64,000 nt of DNA from Otatea glauca (taxonomy: Eukaryota > Streptophyta > Magnoliopsida > Poales > Poaceae). Where the stretch lies: assembly GCA_036346275.1 (NCBI GenBank), contig CM070719.1, positions 1,488,001 to 1,552,000 on the forward strand, read 5' to 3'. A program made the position numbers and the translations under genes. Positions 1-12,480 of this stretch are shown piece by piece. The first letter of the stretch is position 1. Each line of letters opens with the position of its first letter. The notes under the pieces are model-generated. The model had not been told where the DNA came from, ran no database searches, and saw only the letters and a list, made by a program, of their open reading frames with translations.

Positions 1-131
1 TCCCGAACCAACAAACCCAAAAAAACAGACTCGACTTCAAAACTAACACGGACTCTAATTTTTATCCTGAAGCTAAACAAACTGGAACTTCACACAACTA
101 GTTTAGCCAACAGTGTCTTATGCGTTATGAG

Positions 132-299
132 CAGGGGCGGAGCTAGGCCTCGGGCCACCCAGGCCTGGGCCCGAGGCCTGGCCCAAAAATTCAATGAAAA
201 TTGTGTTAAAATTTTATGAAAATTCGTTTATGGGCCAAACAAACCTTTGGGCCAGCCCAGGCCGGCCCGAGGCTTGGGCCTGGGCTGGCTCCGCCCCTG
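132..299. mobile_element. Small TIR element (MITE-like)
   Basis: The stretch begins CAGGGGCGGAGC and ends with its exact 12-bp reverse complement. The interior is GC-rich near both ends and AT-rich in the middle. The related flank at 39200-39300 lacks it, so it is an insertion, with loss of some flanking sequence. No clear target-site duplication is visible, so the superfamily is open. Confidence 0.7.
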
Positions 300-301
300 G
301 T

Positions 302-713
302 TGGCGAGCTTGGGATATGTACTCCAGTTTTCGTCCAAGGTTGCCTAATCTTATTGTTCCACATTACGGATTAAATTAGGATCTCGTACCAACCGGGCGA
401 GCCGGTGGTCTAGGCCGCAGCAGCGCGGCGGACAGGAGCCGGCCGGAGCCGAGGAAGGAGAGAGGAGACTTTCTTTGGGTTGCGAGCCGCGGCCAAGAGG
501 CAATACAGATACTCACGGCGATTTAATTCTTGTGTGGTAGATTATGTTTTTTTTCTTTTTCCGAGAGGGAATACATATACACTAGGTCGATCTCTTGGGC
601 CGTACAATCTCAAGTCTAGTTCTCATGTCCAGCCTATATATATACACAATTTTTTCTTCGTCTTAATTTCGGTATGATTTGGTGCATTTAGTACATAAGA
701 CCATTGTATGTAC
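302..713 (+). repeat. Copy 1 of duplicated CLE-gene 3' flank
   Basis: This stretch is nearly collinear with 39291-39707, which lies directly downstream of the multi-CLE gene. Similarity runs to the shared end GTATGTAC. Just left, the words TGCGTTATGAG are also shared with the downstream region of that gene at about 39205. No CLE coding sequence accompanies this copy in the window, so a paralogous gene probably lies, or once lay, to the left of base 1. Confidence 0.8.
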
Positions 714-990
714 CAGGGTTTGCAAAGCCGACGAAAATTGGTCGAATTTCACGAAAACCGAGCCGGTTCGGCATTTCAATCCGAGCGAAAAACCGATTCG
801 ATTCAAATCCAAAAAAATTAGAAAAATTTATCAAAAAAAATCCTAAAATTAGTACTAATATCATTGTGACATCTCGGATGAAAATTTGTGAAAAATCAAA
901 TTTAGGAGACGTTTTAGAGCAAAAAAATGAATGAGGGAAATTGAAAAGGGGAAAAAAAGAGGAAAATCACTATTCATTGGGTCAACATGC
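714..990. mobile_element. Truncated hAT-like fragment
   Basis: It starts with CAGGGTTTGCAAA immediately after GTATGTAC, the point where the duplicated flank stops. This start resembles the inverted terminus of the complete element at 61711-63210, and the interior shares its CCGA-rich and AAATTT-rich composition. No matching far terminus was found. The right limit is approximate. Confidence 0.5.
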
Positions 991-1632
991 AATAGCCCAT
1001 CCGGCCCACAAAAAAACCGCATACATAACACGGTTCTGGATGTTTCCGACACATTATTGCTGTCCATTAGTTCCCCATCCAGCATACACTCCAACTCAAG
1101 ACGATTCCTCTTAGATCCGGCGCCGACGAGCAAGAAACCGATGAGGGGACGTCGAAAATCGAGCGGTACAGGGCAAAATTCGAGACTCCATTAGCGAAAA
1201 TCGAAGGCTCCACTGCGTCAACGATTTTCATCCAAATCCAAGCTGCTTTCGAGCAATTTTGAGTGAAAATTGGTGAGTTCCTTCGATTTTCGACAGTATG
1301 CGCACAAATTCCGCAGATGACTAGATGCAAAACGAAGTACTAAGTGATGTATTTGACTACATATGTCACATAATTTTTTGTCTGCAGCATATATGTTAAG
1401 TCGTAGTGCTTTCGTTCACAAATAAAAAGATGAGGCAAAGAAATGTTTGGATTATTATCCTCTGATAGATGTATTGCTGCTAGCATGCATGGACTATGTA
1501 GATGCCGAATTGTCTCCCGACATGTCCATTATATCTGCATGGATTGATGCAGCAAGGTGTGATCCTTTGGGTGTTATAGGAAACACGTTATGTATTCTTT
1601 TATTTATAATTTCAAATTCAAGAGGCTAAAAT
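991..1632. other. Unassigned intergenic DNA
   Basis: There are short open frames on both strands at 931-1330 and 1447-1629, none with a recognisable domain. The sequence looks like TE-derived or decayed DNA. No RNA gene is seen. Confidence 0.4.
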
Positions 1633-3976
1633 TGTTAGGATTAATAATAAATTAATCATTTACCACATGCCATATCAAAGATATATTAAATAGTTAACCC
1701 TAAATATTTTTGCATATTTAGGTTCATAGGGACTTAAGGTTTCTATCAAAATTGGTTTCATTCAAATTGGAGCTTATTTGCAAATATTTATGTATAGCTT
1801 ATTTCAAACCCTTTCTTTAAATTTAAATTTAAAATTTAAAAAGAGTTCATTTTCAAAATATTTTTCCATATTCAGAATCTAAAATATTTTAGATGAATAT
1901 AAAAATTTATTTTACTTTATTTGGATTTGAAATGCAAAAGTTATGTTCATTTGAATAGTTTAGGGTTTGGAAAAATGATGATAATTAGAAAATTTGCCAT
2001 AAATGGAAATGACTCTTTCAGGATTGGAAGGCGCTTTCCTCTTTTGGCTGGTCCCTGAGTTATTGCACTGGCAGGCCAGGCCCAAATGGCAGACTCGGCT
2101 CACAGGGCACTGACCTGTAGGGACAGGTGTATAAAGATTTAGCTTGGCTTCCCGTGACTGACTGGTGGGGCCTGTAAGCCAGCAACTCGGCTCAGTCACA
2201 GGAGACTGACTGACCGGGCCTACCTGTCATACGCACAGAACAGGGGAGGTCGGGCCGTGGCTCGCTGGCGGCGAACTACCACCGGAGACGGCGAATGAGT
2301 TCCATGGTTAGATTCAGCACGTGCTTGCGCATCTAGGGTTGGGCTCGCGGTTTTAGGGGCGGCCGGAATCAGCGCACCACCAGAGGGAGGCGACAGCGGC
2401 CATGGGCGACTGGTGGAAGAGAAGAAGAGCTCCGCATTTTCATAGAGTAAGGGCTGCTCGAGCATCTATGGAGGAAATGGGTTCCATTTTTCTACTTCTT
2501 CAAGAAAAGGAGTGGATAGATTGTGTTCTAACCGTGCGGCGGCGGGGGCCAAGGGAGGTGCTCAGTGCGGCGGCTCACCGGGGAAGAAGAGCTCTGACTG
2601 GGGTGGGGATTAGGTTCTAATCACTATGGAGAAGCTTCGGGTTGGGCTAATTGGGCTATGGTTCACAGGAGACAGCTAATTGGGTTTCCTCCTTTTTACT
2701 GGTGCTCACTGGAAATGGGGAAGACGGGTGTGGGAGATATGAGGCCAAGGCACTGGGGTGTTGATCTGTGTTTGTATGCTGCTTTAGATGGCACGGGATG
2801 GTTTTTATAGCCAATTGGGTCACTAAACACAGTTTGAATAGGGCAATTGCGGCGGCGCCATAAGCAAGGTTGGCGCGCTGAGAACATAGGCGCTTGGGCA
2901 TGGTGTAGGGCTCTCAAGGTAGGGCGTGGTAGCAGGGTGTCAGAAGAATGGCAGCTCAGCCTCGGGCAAAGAGCCTTGCGGCGGGAAGATGACAACCAAG
3001 GAAGGCGGTGGAGCTCGGCTGTCTCTGGCGCAGGGAGAAGAGAGGAGAGGGGAGAAGAAGTTTGGAGAACGGCTAACAGGTGGGGCAATCATGGCAGTCG
3101 GTAAGAGACTAAGAGATGAGAGGCTGTGATCGGAGGGTCCAACTTAAGGTCGGTCCCACCTGTAAGCAGTACAAGAGATCCCCCCTCTACAGATTTCTGG
3201 GCAACACCTTATCTATTTATTAAAGCTGTAAAATCAATTCACATAATTTTAAAGTTTTTTCACATGTCTTAAGGATAGGGTTTGTTATGCAGTAAAAATT
3301 TCAGGTTAAAATTCACTGTATAAAAATTTATATAATTCTGACAATGTGGGCTGTTCAAATAAATCTATTCTGTTTTGCATTTAATTAAGAATCAGAATGA
3401 GCTTAAAATTTTATGTAATTTTTTTGTAGATTTTAAATTATATAATTTATCTTCTATAAAATTTCCGTATTTTTTATTTTATATATAAATTCTAAAAATT
3501 CTGAGATTTAGAATTTCAGATTTATTTGTTTTCTGTTTTTGAATTTTAAAAGCCTTTAAATATAGTTTTTATTTTTTTTATATTTTATCAGAGGTATATA
3601 TTGATCTGTGGAAGCTATGGTAAAAATTAATCTTGAAGTAAATCTTGAAGATTTTTACATAAATACGACATGCACTGATTTGATATCAAATCTTCATGAT
3701 TTCCAAAATCTTATCACTTATTTAATGCATTCAGATTATCTTCAACAGATTGATTAGGGTTCTGGTGGTTTCTAATATTTTAATATAATATTTGCAGATT
3801 TTTATTGATATTTTGTATTTACGTTTTTACTTTTACCATTTCGCTTAATTGAATTCCTTTTGAAAGCAAAAAGCCAAAAATATTATAAATAATCCAATAA
3901 ATCCAGAAAATACAGAAATAAATAATGTAAAAAATTTGAATTTCTATTTTTCATTTTATTGAATTTTGGGATGTTA
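1633..3976 (-). mobile_element. LTR copy D, long-LTR retrotransposon, antisense
   Basis: Read on the minus strand it starts TGTAACATCCCAAAATTC at 3976, the same start as the LTRs at 12481 and 51396. It then has the family layout: an AT-rich leader, a TATA-type box (CTATAAAAACC near 2805), a GC-rich transcribed segment (about 2200-3150) and an AT-rich tail. The far end at a TGTTAGG word (1633) is a guess, and the flanks show no target duplication. The GC-rich ORFs inside are not host genes. Confidence 0.6.
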
Positions 3977-4106
3977 CATATACTCTATACTACATGTATA
4001 TATCCTTCGTTGCATGAGATACTCCCTACCTTGTTGTGAGATACGGCATAGGTAGTATATATATATGGTTCTATACTCCTAGGAGTGTATACTCTCACCT
4101 TGCATA

Positions 4107-4474
4107 TCTCTACTACTTCTAATTAGGAGTTGCGGCGGTCATCCGTTTTCCTCTAGAGTATCTGATCCGTTGAATCTGACATGAACAACTGAGATGGAAG
4201 GGGATTTAATCCGATAGTCCCACCCCTTCCTCTCGTCTTCTCACGTGCTCACGCAGCCCCAACTGCTACAGCCACGATGTCTTTCATCTCAAACCACTTT
4301 AACTCCGCACCACCTCCCCCTCCCTCGATCCGGCACGCTCACCTCTCCCTCTCAATTCTCTTCGAAGGAACGAGCCTTTCCTACCATTGAAACATAACTA
4401 AAGTTAGTGCTCTTTGCAAATAAATTTTTTGTTGCAAATTGAGTTTCCGTTGCAACGAACGGGTACATGACTAG
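4107..4474 (+). mobile_element. Non-autonomous Helitron-1
   Basis: The 5' end is TCTCTACTACTTCTAATTAG, preceded by A. The 3' end is CTAG followed by T, with a short CCGTTGCAACG palindrome just before it. This is the Helitron rule of insertion between A and T with 5'-TC and CTRR-3'. The same 5' end is found on the minus strand at 31854, 34736 and 38581, so all four belong to one family. At 368 bp it has no coding capacity. Confidence 0.85.
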
Positions 4475-4631
4475 TACTGCTTAAATAAAACATTTATACA
4501 TCTTTATCGTTTTTAGCATACTCTAATAATAATTATAATGTACTTCAAAGTGAGTTCCATAAAAAATTACATAGAAGCAAAAAAAAAACCATGTAGTATA
4601 TGGATGTTAACACACAACATGATCTCAGTAC

Positions 4632-6312
4632 TGAAGGAACATGTGGAGGTCCATCCATGTTTGTGATGAGTATTTGACTTTATTTGAGCAAGGTGTGCTC
4701 AAGTTTGAGTTTGATTTGGATTGATTTTCAAAATAAAGCAATTTGAGTTGTCTCTGCCAGGAGTGGCAGTACCGGTCGTATGGACGCGGTAGTGATGAGT
4801 TTGATGGTTTATTGCACATCTTTGCGGGCATTGCTATGTGAGGAGTTTCCTTGTCTTTGATGGTTGCAGGGCGACGGTGCTAGGTCATGGTGAGGCGAAG
4901 GATGACCGGGACTAGGCGAGGAGCGTCGGAGGTCCAGACGGTTGGGAGATCGCCGGAAGATGATCGGAGACGGAGTCCGGGCAAGTCAAGAAGACAAGGA
5001 AAGGAGTTGATGCTAGCTAGATGCCGCGTGGATCAATGAGGGCCGTCGGATTGAGGTCTAGTTGATAGGTTAGCGGATCTAGGTAGTATGCTTTGAAAAC
5101 CGTGCAAGAAAACCCGGTATGTGTGTGGGTTTTGGGTTAGCCCTTGCATGGCTGTGTGTGTGGGTTAATCCTAGCCCTTAGATGAGTGCTCTAGGGTTGA
5201 GGGACTCATCCAAGAGTGGTAGGTGGCCCAAGAGTAGTATAAATAGGGGTGGAGGGTAGCCTCCTTCCCTTGAAGGTGTTGAGGTTTTGATGCTCATTTG
5301 AGCTTTGCCCACATGAATGTGAGGCTTTGTAACCTCCCTTCCAGAAATGAAAGTTTTATCCATCCACCTCTGAATTTATTTTGCATTTACATTATGTCTT
5401 TACTTTACGCAATTTAAATTCAGCATTTACTTTCCCGCAATTACATTCCCGCAATTTACTTTCAAGTAATTTGGATTTGCCTTCCATCCTTCTAAATGCT
5501 GCTGATCTTTGATGTTTTGAGTGTGTTCATATGGTTTTACATCTCCTTTGCACTCTTGGATTGAGTAGAGAACATCTTTTCTTTCAAGTTCCAACTTTGT
5601 TCAGAACTTGTTCTTCGCGCAGCAGTTAGTGTTTGATTTTTGTAAAAATATAGAAAAATCCTTTTTGAGTGATTCTTGTTTGAGGAGGTGCGGGACTATG
5701 ATATACACCTGCAGAAAAATTTTGGAGTTCACTTGTTGCACCGTTTGGGCGTCATGAGGTGAAAACCGAGCCCCAAACTTTCTGCTCGAAGTTCTTGAGC
5801 ATACTGTGTTCTTACATTTTTCCTGTTTTTTCTGTAAGGTTTTTTGAGGAGAAATTTGGTGGAGTTCTTCACGACTCTGATTATCATAGGGAGAAAAATT
5901 CTCAGAATTTTGTGAGCTGCATAAACCTACCAACCTCCTGTGCAAATTGAGGACAAGTTCTGAAAATTCTGCTTTTGCTTTTCTGAAAGTGACTTTTGTG
6001 ATTTGAATTGATGTCCTTTCTAAAAGCAAGAGTTTGAATTGATTCCTCTTTTGTTTGGACACTTGACAACCAGGATTGTGATTAAAAAACCCCTCAAATG
6101 ATTAATGGTTCTTATCCATGCAAGCTAGGGATACACATAGTTGTCTAATTGTTCTGGATTTTTAGAGGGTGTGCGAATCTGAGAAGCACCAGTTTGAACG
6201 AAAATCTTTGGGTGCTTTAGATTTTTATTGCAAGAGTGTTTGGAGTACTTTGAGTGGGGGAAATTTTATTTAGGATCATTCACCCCCCTCTGATCGCCAT
6301 TTCGATCTTTCA
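4632..6312 (+). mobile_element. Solo LTR, probably Copia type
   Basis: A 1,681-bp unit starts with TG (TGAAGGAACATG) and ends with CA (CGATCTTTCA). A perfect 5-bp target duplication AGTAC lies at 4627-4631 and 6313-6317. A TATA box with TATAAATAGGGG near 5237 fits an LTR promoter. The C-run before the end (CACCCCCCTCTG) is typical of plant Copia LTRs. No gag or pol and no second LTR are present. The flanking host sequence is continuous when compared with the uninterrupted related stretch at 7460-7650. Confidence 0.85.
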
Positions 6313-6317
6313 AGTAC

Positions 6318-6430
6318 ATACAAGTAAAAAAAAAGAAAAAAGCTGGAGATGTGCTTCTATTCTATGCATTTTTTTAATCTACGCAAATATTAAATCATGA
6401 ACGTTAAACAATGATTACTTACCCTATTCG
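6318..6430 (+). repeat. Direct repeat copy 1 (partner 7533-7645)
   Basis: About 110 bp, starting at an ACAAGTAAAAAAAAAG word and including GGAGATGTGCTTCTATTC, recurs with few changes at 7533-7645. The preceding piece at 4580-4626 pairs with 7486-7530. The two copies flank CLE gene 1, so the gene sits inside a local duplication whose first copy was split by the solo LTR. Confidence 0.75.
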
Positions 6431-6763
6431 TTTGGTTCAAGATTTATATAACTTGTATTCAGAGGGGATATCGAGTAGTACCTCTCAAAAAGCTGACATA
6501 GGCGAGATGCTAATTCAAGTATAATGGCAAAATCTTTTCCAAATTCCAACGCAATGGTGTACGTACATATGCTTCCACTTTTTCGCACAAATCATATATG
6601 TTTTAGCACGCATACGTAACTTTCATCATCCTGTTATCACGCTTTCCCAGAAAATACGAGCAATTAAAGAGCATCTAATTTTGGAAAGTACAAATCCATT
6701 GCGCGATTGATTTGTGCCGTGCAATAATTACCATATTGATCGCATAAAGCCTCCCCACATGTG

Positions 6764-6772
6764 TATATATAA
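6764..6772 (+). promoter_or_regulatory. TATA box of CLE gene 1
   Basis: TATATATAA lies about 62 bp before the ATG at 6834. This places transcription start near 6795-6800 and gives a 5' leader of roughly 35 nt. Confidence 0.6.
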
Positions 6773-6833
6773 CCCCCTGGACGTACGTAGCGTTGGAACA
6801 CATCACAATGTCAAGCTAAGGTAGCTACAATCA

Positions 6834-7094
6834 ATGGCCGGACACACGACCGCCATTGCGACGGCGCTGCTTATGCTCCTCCCGGTGATGCTCCCCTCCA
6901 CGGCGTCGGCGCGGCAGTTGGCTATCAACCAGCCTACCCTAGGGTCACCTCCGGACTTCCAAGTTCCTTCCGGAAACCCCTACGACAGGGCGCCGCCACC
7001 GTCGTCTGCCGTCACAGAATTTTCGGTGCTGAGGACGGTCCCGACCGGGCCCGACCCTGACCCTAACATCCCGCCGCCATCACCGCCGTCATAG
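6834..7094 (+). CDS. CLE-type secreted peptide precursor, gene 1
   Basis: This 86-residue protein is unspliced. Residues 1-26 form a signal peptide: a hydrophobic core rich in Leu, Met and Pro ending at ASA. A proline-rich variable region follows. Near the C terminus residues 67-78 read RTVPTGPDPDPN, a CLE motif matching the family core RxVPxGPxP, in which the two central prolines are normally hydroxylated and recognised by leucine-rich-repeat receptor kinases. Residues 42-51 (FQVPSGNPYD) look like a second, degenerate box. The tail IPPPSPPS is proline-rich rather than the usual short L-H-N end. TATA box, leader, start and stop are intact. CLE peptides regulate meristem and vascular cell fate; the specific role here is unknown. 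Small size, signal peptide and motif position make this call fairly firm. Confidence 0.75.
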   Translation: MAGHTTAIATALLMLLPVMLPSTASARQLAINQPTLGSPPDFQVPSGNPYDRAPPPSSAVTEFSVLRTVPTGPDPDPNIPPPSPPS

Positions 7095-7136
7095 AATGAC
7101 ATGGGTGCGCGTCGGTAGTATATAGGAATAAGTTTG

Positions 7137-7198
7137 CATGTTTCTTTTAATCTTTTGCTTCCTAAAGCATGTTTCTTTTAATCTTTTGCTTCCTAAAG
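7137..7198 (+). repeat. Tandem duplication of about 30 bp
   Basis: The unit beginning CATGTTTCTTTTAATC and ending CCTAAAG occurs twice back to back in the 3' region of CLE gene 1. Confidence 0.85.
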
Positions 7199-7532
7199 AA
7201 GGAAAGTGGATTAAGGATTTTCAAAGAAAAAATATGTGGATTAAGAAAGTGGAATGATCCTTGGCATAATCTCTTTTTTTTTTCACCGTTTAACGTAGTG
7301 GACATGGTGGCTCCTTTTACTCTATTAGATAGAAGATTGTCTCTACATGTTCTATTTCTACGATATATATAAGTTTTTTTTTGTTAATCACGGTTCTTGA
7401 TTAATCGGTGCAGTTTGGAAATTCTTACAAGTTTTGTGAGGCAAATTGCTATATTGCCTGCCAAATCGAAGTACATACAAGCAAAAAAAACCATGTAGTA
7501 TAGGGATGTTAACACTTAACACACAACATGAT
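7199..7532. other. Downstream intergenic DNA of CLE gene 1
   Basis: AT-rich with no gene. The last part (7486-7530) is the partner of 4580-4626, which the solo LTR interrupted. Confidence 0.4.
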
Positions 7533-7645
7533 TACAGTTCATACAAGTAAAAAAAAAAGAAAAAAGTTGGAGATGTGCTTCTATTCTATGCATTTTTTTA
7601 AGCTTCGCAAATATTAAAGTATGAACGTTAAACAATGATTACTTT
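7533..7645 (+). repeat. Direct repeat copy 2 (partner 6318-6430)
   Basis: Near-identical to 6318-6430. It defines the right side of a local duplication around CLE gene 1. Confidence 0.75.
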
Positions 7646-8369
7646 CATCATATTCTCAGAACGAATACAAATCGATGCACAATTGCATCCAGTTTATTTG
7701 TAGAAGACGAGGTTGAAATCTGATTGGAGTTGGCCAAAACCAGAAGGTGTCTGGCCCAGCCCAATGGCATCCTGTATGTTAGCTTGCCATGCCATGGCCA
7801 CGGCGGGTTTTTTTCCCCTTTTTTTTAACCTCGGGTCCGTTTAGAATGCAGAAATTTTCCTTTTTCTTAAGGGAATTAAACTGTTTTATGTAAAATTCCT
7901 GTAAAATTTATAGGTTCCTGTAGAATGCAGAAATTTGCGCTCCGCATGAACCGAATGAAATCTTTTTAAAAAGATTGCCAAATTCCAAATGTGATGCTTC
8001 AGTCAACCAGTCCAAATTCCAAAGAACCGCATGACTGATCTTGATTTTTAAAAAATGACTCAAGTGATAGGTACACAGGGCGAATCCAGCATAAGACGTT
8101 GCCTTCGCCTGTACAATTCACACTCCAGCTAAGTAGCATAATAACCTATAAGCAAATCGGGCCTACTGGCCCAACCCAACATATCCATATTGCCAAACCC
8201 TAACCTAATATATATATAAGTTTTTCTATACCTACATGTAGAATAGCCTATTGTACTCTTGGGCTATTTAACCTAGTCCGATCGAACCATCTAATGCACT
8301 AATCAGCGCAACGGACTATCCTAGTTATGTGGCCAAACCAACTAGTTAATGCGTTTCGTAGTTTGTATA
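7646..8369. other. Intergenic DNA with MITE-like fragment
   Basis: A GGGTCCGTTTAGAATGCAG word at about 7843 and a related TGTAGAATGCAGAAATT word at about 7919 are typical of ends of common grass DNA elements, but the unit is degraded. No gene is seen. Confidence 0.35.
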
Positions 8370-9326
8370 TAAATATTTTTTATTTATTTTAGACATAAAT
8401 TTTTATTGGTAGCTCCGATTCGCAAAATTTTTTCTCTGGTACCTTACTGACGACGAGATGAACATAATGATATAAGTCTCACTAATAAATACTATGTGAA
8501 TGAGATTTTACATCCAATTTACTGAATGTATTGCAAGAGTTTACTATCGCAAAGGCTTTTGATTTTTTTGGTATGATAGTAAAAACTACCATGAGATTTA
8601 TATCAATATGTTGCTCTCGTCGTTAATAAGCTACTAGTGAAAACCGTTCGCGAATCAGAGCTGTCAATAAAAAGTTTTGGCTAAAACAAAGAATAAACAG
8701 ATTCATACTCAAACAAGAAACACATTTACTAGTCGGTCATGTCGTCGTTACGCTAGTAACATGTTTCCTTATTTGAATATAAATCTGTTCTTCTTTGATT
8801 TAGCCGTAACTTTTTATTGATAGGTGCGATTTACGAACGGTTTTTACCACTTGCTTACTGACGACGGGTGCAACATAATGATATAAGTCTCGTTAGTAAA
8901 CACAGATTTTACTATCCGCATACATTGATTTTACTATCCTATACATATATTTTATTATCAGACCAGAGGGTTTATGCCACGTTTTATTGGCGAGACTTAT
9001 ATGAATATGTTGCTCTCGTCGTCGGTAAGTTCTGGGTGAAAACCGTTCGCGAATCAGAGGTGTCAATAAAAAATTATGGCTAAAATAAAGGATAAACAGA
9101 GTCATGTACACACAAGAAACACGGCTACTAATCGGTCAATAATGATATAAGTCTTGTTAGTAAACACAGATTTTACTATCCGTATACATTGACTTTATTA
9201 TCGGTATACATATATTTTACTATCAGACCAGAGGGTTTATGAGGTGTTTTATTGGCGAGACTTATATAAATATATTGCTCTCGTCGTCGGTAAGTTACGG
9301 GAGAAAACTATTCACGAATCGGAGGT
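8370..9326. mobile_element. Foldback repeat element, left part
   Basis: Sequence at about 8590-8740 is the reverse complement of about 8750-8900, giving a near-palindrome centred near 8745. The 8877-9139 unit is then repeated directly from 9140 until it is cut at 9326 by the LTR starting at 9327. The same repeat resumes at 33857. No coding capacity. The superfamily is not identified, and the left limit is approximate. Confidence 0.6.
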
Positions 9327-11159
9327 TGTAACATCCTGAAACTCAAAATAAAGTAAGAAATTAAATTCTAAAACTTAATTATATTTATTCCTGCTTTTTC
9401 TGTATTTTCCTGAGGTTTTCCTGATTTTTCTTGATTTTTTCTCTAAAGGAAAAATCTTTATAAGTAATAGATAAATACAATAATTAAATCTTATAATAAT
9501 AAAATGTCTAAAATTCTAGATAATCTCAAGAAATCACTAGAACCTCAATTCTGGAATTAAAAAGGTTATATCAAAGTAATTTAATATGATATGAAAGGGG
9601 ATTAATGATTCTTGACCGGTAACCGATTCAATAAACCTCATCTCATTCAGTTTACATTTGGTTCTTGATTTCACCTCGTGTCTCACTTGCACGTGGGGCC
9701 AAACCAATGTTTAGGCCCATACGACAGAGAGACATCAGGTCGCCTTCTTCCCTCGTTCACTGAAGCCTCGAAGCTGAATTCGATTCCTCTGTTCCTTGCT
9801 ACAACAGAAGATCAACCACAAAATTCCTGCCAACGATGCACCTCGCGTGAAGCTTCAGCTGCCCATATCCTGCTTCGTCATTTCCCCGCCCATGCCTTCT
9901 CCTGTTTGGATGCCACAAGAACTTGGTGAGTTCACACCTTGGACAGGCTTATCTCCACCACTTCCCCGCCTATAAATAGAACCCCTGGGTTGCTTAGAAT
10001 CGTGCCTCATTTCTCCTCTTCTACCACTTCCTTACAGTCATCGAATAGCTACCAATTTCATCTATTCTTCCTCTCGGCCGAAGAACCCTAGCTTCGGATC
10101 GAGCTCAAATTGAGGCGGTATACAGAACCTCCTTCTAATTCCTTTGCACCTTAGCATCTGTGACTAACAAGGATCAAAACCAGTCTCTTAATTTCAAGAT
10201 TCATCAAACGAAACTTCGTCGCCCGTGCGGCCCTTCTCCTCCAGAACCGGTGATCAGTGGCGAGATCATCCAGTAGCTTTTAGCAATAGTTAGCAGGTAA
10301 AATGATATGGGTAGGATCCGTAGATGCCTAATCTAGAACCCATCACGCCTAAACAACCCTTTGTCGACGACGCGGCTTGCTGTCATGGCCTCTGCCGTTG
10401 GGCCGTGGTGGTGACCCATCTCCGGTCATCGCCGGCGGCATTTGAACCGTCCCTTAGATGTGCAATGGGTAGCTGGAGCTATCCATGCTACCGATTCGGT
10501 ACCTCCGGCCCTAGATCGCCGTCGACGAACCGAATCCTACTCGGCCCTGCTTCGTGCGACCGCCAAGTGGGGCTTGGCTGTCAGTCGCACAGCATGCTCG
10601 CTCACACTAACAAGGCGGGCCCACGCGACAGCTGACTGGATTTAAAGAAAATCCCGCGAGGAATGGAAAGACGCTTTCAAAGGAATGAAAACATATTTTT
10701 CCTTTTTCTCCGGATTTTCACACCCGAGGCACTTCAAATGTGAATATCTTTTGCATTTTTAATCCAAATGAGATGAAACAAAATTTTAAATTCATCTAAA
10801 ATCAAGTATTTTCAGAATATGCAAAAAATTTTGAAAAATGGCTCTGGATAAATTTTAGTTGTAAATTTAAAGAGAAGGCATAAAAATGGGCCACATATAT
10901 AAATTTTGTTAATGAACTTAGATTTTTATGAAACCAATTTTATTGCAATCCTCATGTTTCCAGCAACCCAAATATGTAAAAATATTTAAATTTCAACTTT
11001 GTTGGATCACTTTCTAATAAAGGTCAATTTCAATACACTAGATATTCAAAAGTATATAATTTGTGCAAAAGAAATCTAAAATGAATGGAATTGATTTTAA
11101 TATTTAAAAATGGCAGTAGGACTCTTGCATATGCATAAATATTTAAGAATTGATCTTGA

Positions 11160-11230
<71 letters not shown>

Positions 11231-12480
11231 TGAACCTAGTGTAAAAGATGTATATGTGTACTAACTAATAATAGTAAATAAAAACATGATTAAGAATGAA
11301 ACCAATCAGTTATTTTGACAACCCTAAATGTAGATTTAATATGCTTTGCGTCTGAATTTTGTTAAGAATAATATCTTGTGCTAATGCCGTATTGCTAATC
11401 CAAATAATTTTAGCATCTAGAATTCGAAACTATGCATATAAAATTACATAATTTTAGCCTCTTGAAATCAAAAAACAAAAATGGATAACTTATAGAAAGA
11501 ACCATATTGTTGCTTAACTGCTACTAAAGTATATGTGTAAAAGATCAGCTAAAATATGAATACATAAAATCTTAAAACCTTAACCTTGAAAATCACCTGT
11601 TTCTTTAAAGAGTTCTTATTTGGATTTTTTTCATCTGATTTTTTTTTGCTCTTATTAAAATTTGTTATTTACTATGTTATCATCGGACAACATGTAGAAC
11701 CCGACGTTCTAGATTTAGTCGTCAACAACCTCGAGTTCGACTTCGACGACAGTCAACAAGGCAAGCACCCCCTTTGATCATGTTGATCCCAGCATTTCGA
11801 AATTGTTTTGTTAAAATGTTGGTTATGCTGTTCGTTATGAATAATGATTTTGGACATGATGGAAATGTTGGACATATTGGAAATTGTTATACTGGTATTT
11901 TGATAAAAATAAAAATGAAACTATGATTTGACGCGGGCGATTATTGGCAATAACCAGGTGTGCAAGGGACTTGCATGTAGTATATGGGGAGATTATCGCC
12001 CGAGTCAGAATAAGGACCGAACTATGGGTTGTTTTCAAGCAAGTCAACCGTACAACAACAAAGCTGGTATGGGACGGCCTTAACCTATTAAGTTACTTAG
12101 AACTAACTTTGCACATTGGAAGGCTGGAGTGGTACGTGCTTTTTCAGTGACTGATTGCTTGGAGGGGCGCCTACACCGAGGTGTTGGGAATAACGTTTGC
12201 TGATACAACGGTGTACGTCATGCTATAGATATGCTTAATCATGTATTGTACAATGACTGTACAAATATTTACACCATAGTATGGGTTTAAGTTACCGGGC
12301 TGGTGCAAAGTTAGGGTTAAGTAATGTAACGGTTATGTTATGATCTTCTTGTCGACACACCAAAGGAAGTATGTTACTGGCCTGGCAAAAGAGGTTGATC
12401 ATTTCTTGTGGTTAAAACTATACAACTCTGTAGAATAAAAAACTAATCGATTACCCGCACCCACGGTCAAGGGCACTTGG
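9327..12480 (+). mobile_element. LTR copy A of long-LTR retrotransposon (truncated)
   Basis: Starts TGTAACATCCTGAAACTC and has a TATA box (CCTATAAATAGAACCCC near 9972), a GC-rich segment and an AT-rich tail. Shared family words near the end include TTGATCAT and TACAACTCTG. It is cut at 12480, where LTR B begins, so the B element inserted into it. An (AT)n tract lies at 11162-11228. GC-rich ORFs at 10324-10645 are LTR sequence, not genes. Confidence 0.75.
11162..11228. repeat. (AT)n microsatellite
   Basis: About 67 bp of uninterrupted AT dinucleotides inside LTR A. Confidence 0.95.

Noticed and set aside
2402..3129. GC-rich ORFs as genes
   Set aside because: They fall in the antisense LTR D, mirror the layout of copies A-C and have no recognisable domain.
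4632..6312. Full-length retrotransposon
   Set aside because: No second LTR, primer site or gag-pol frame. The target duplication closes directly around one LTR.
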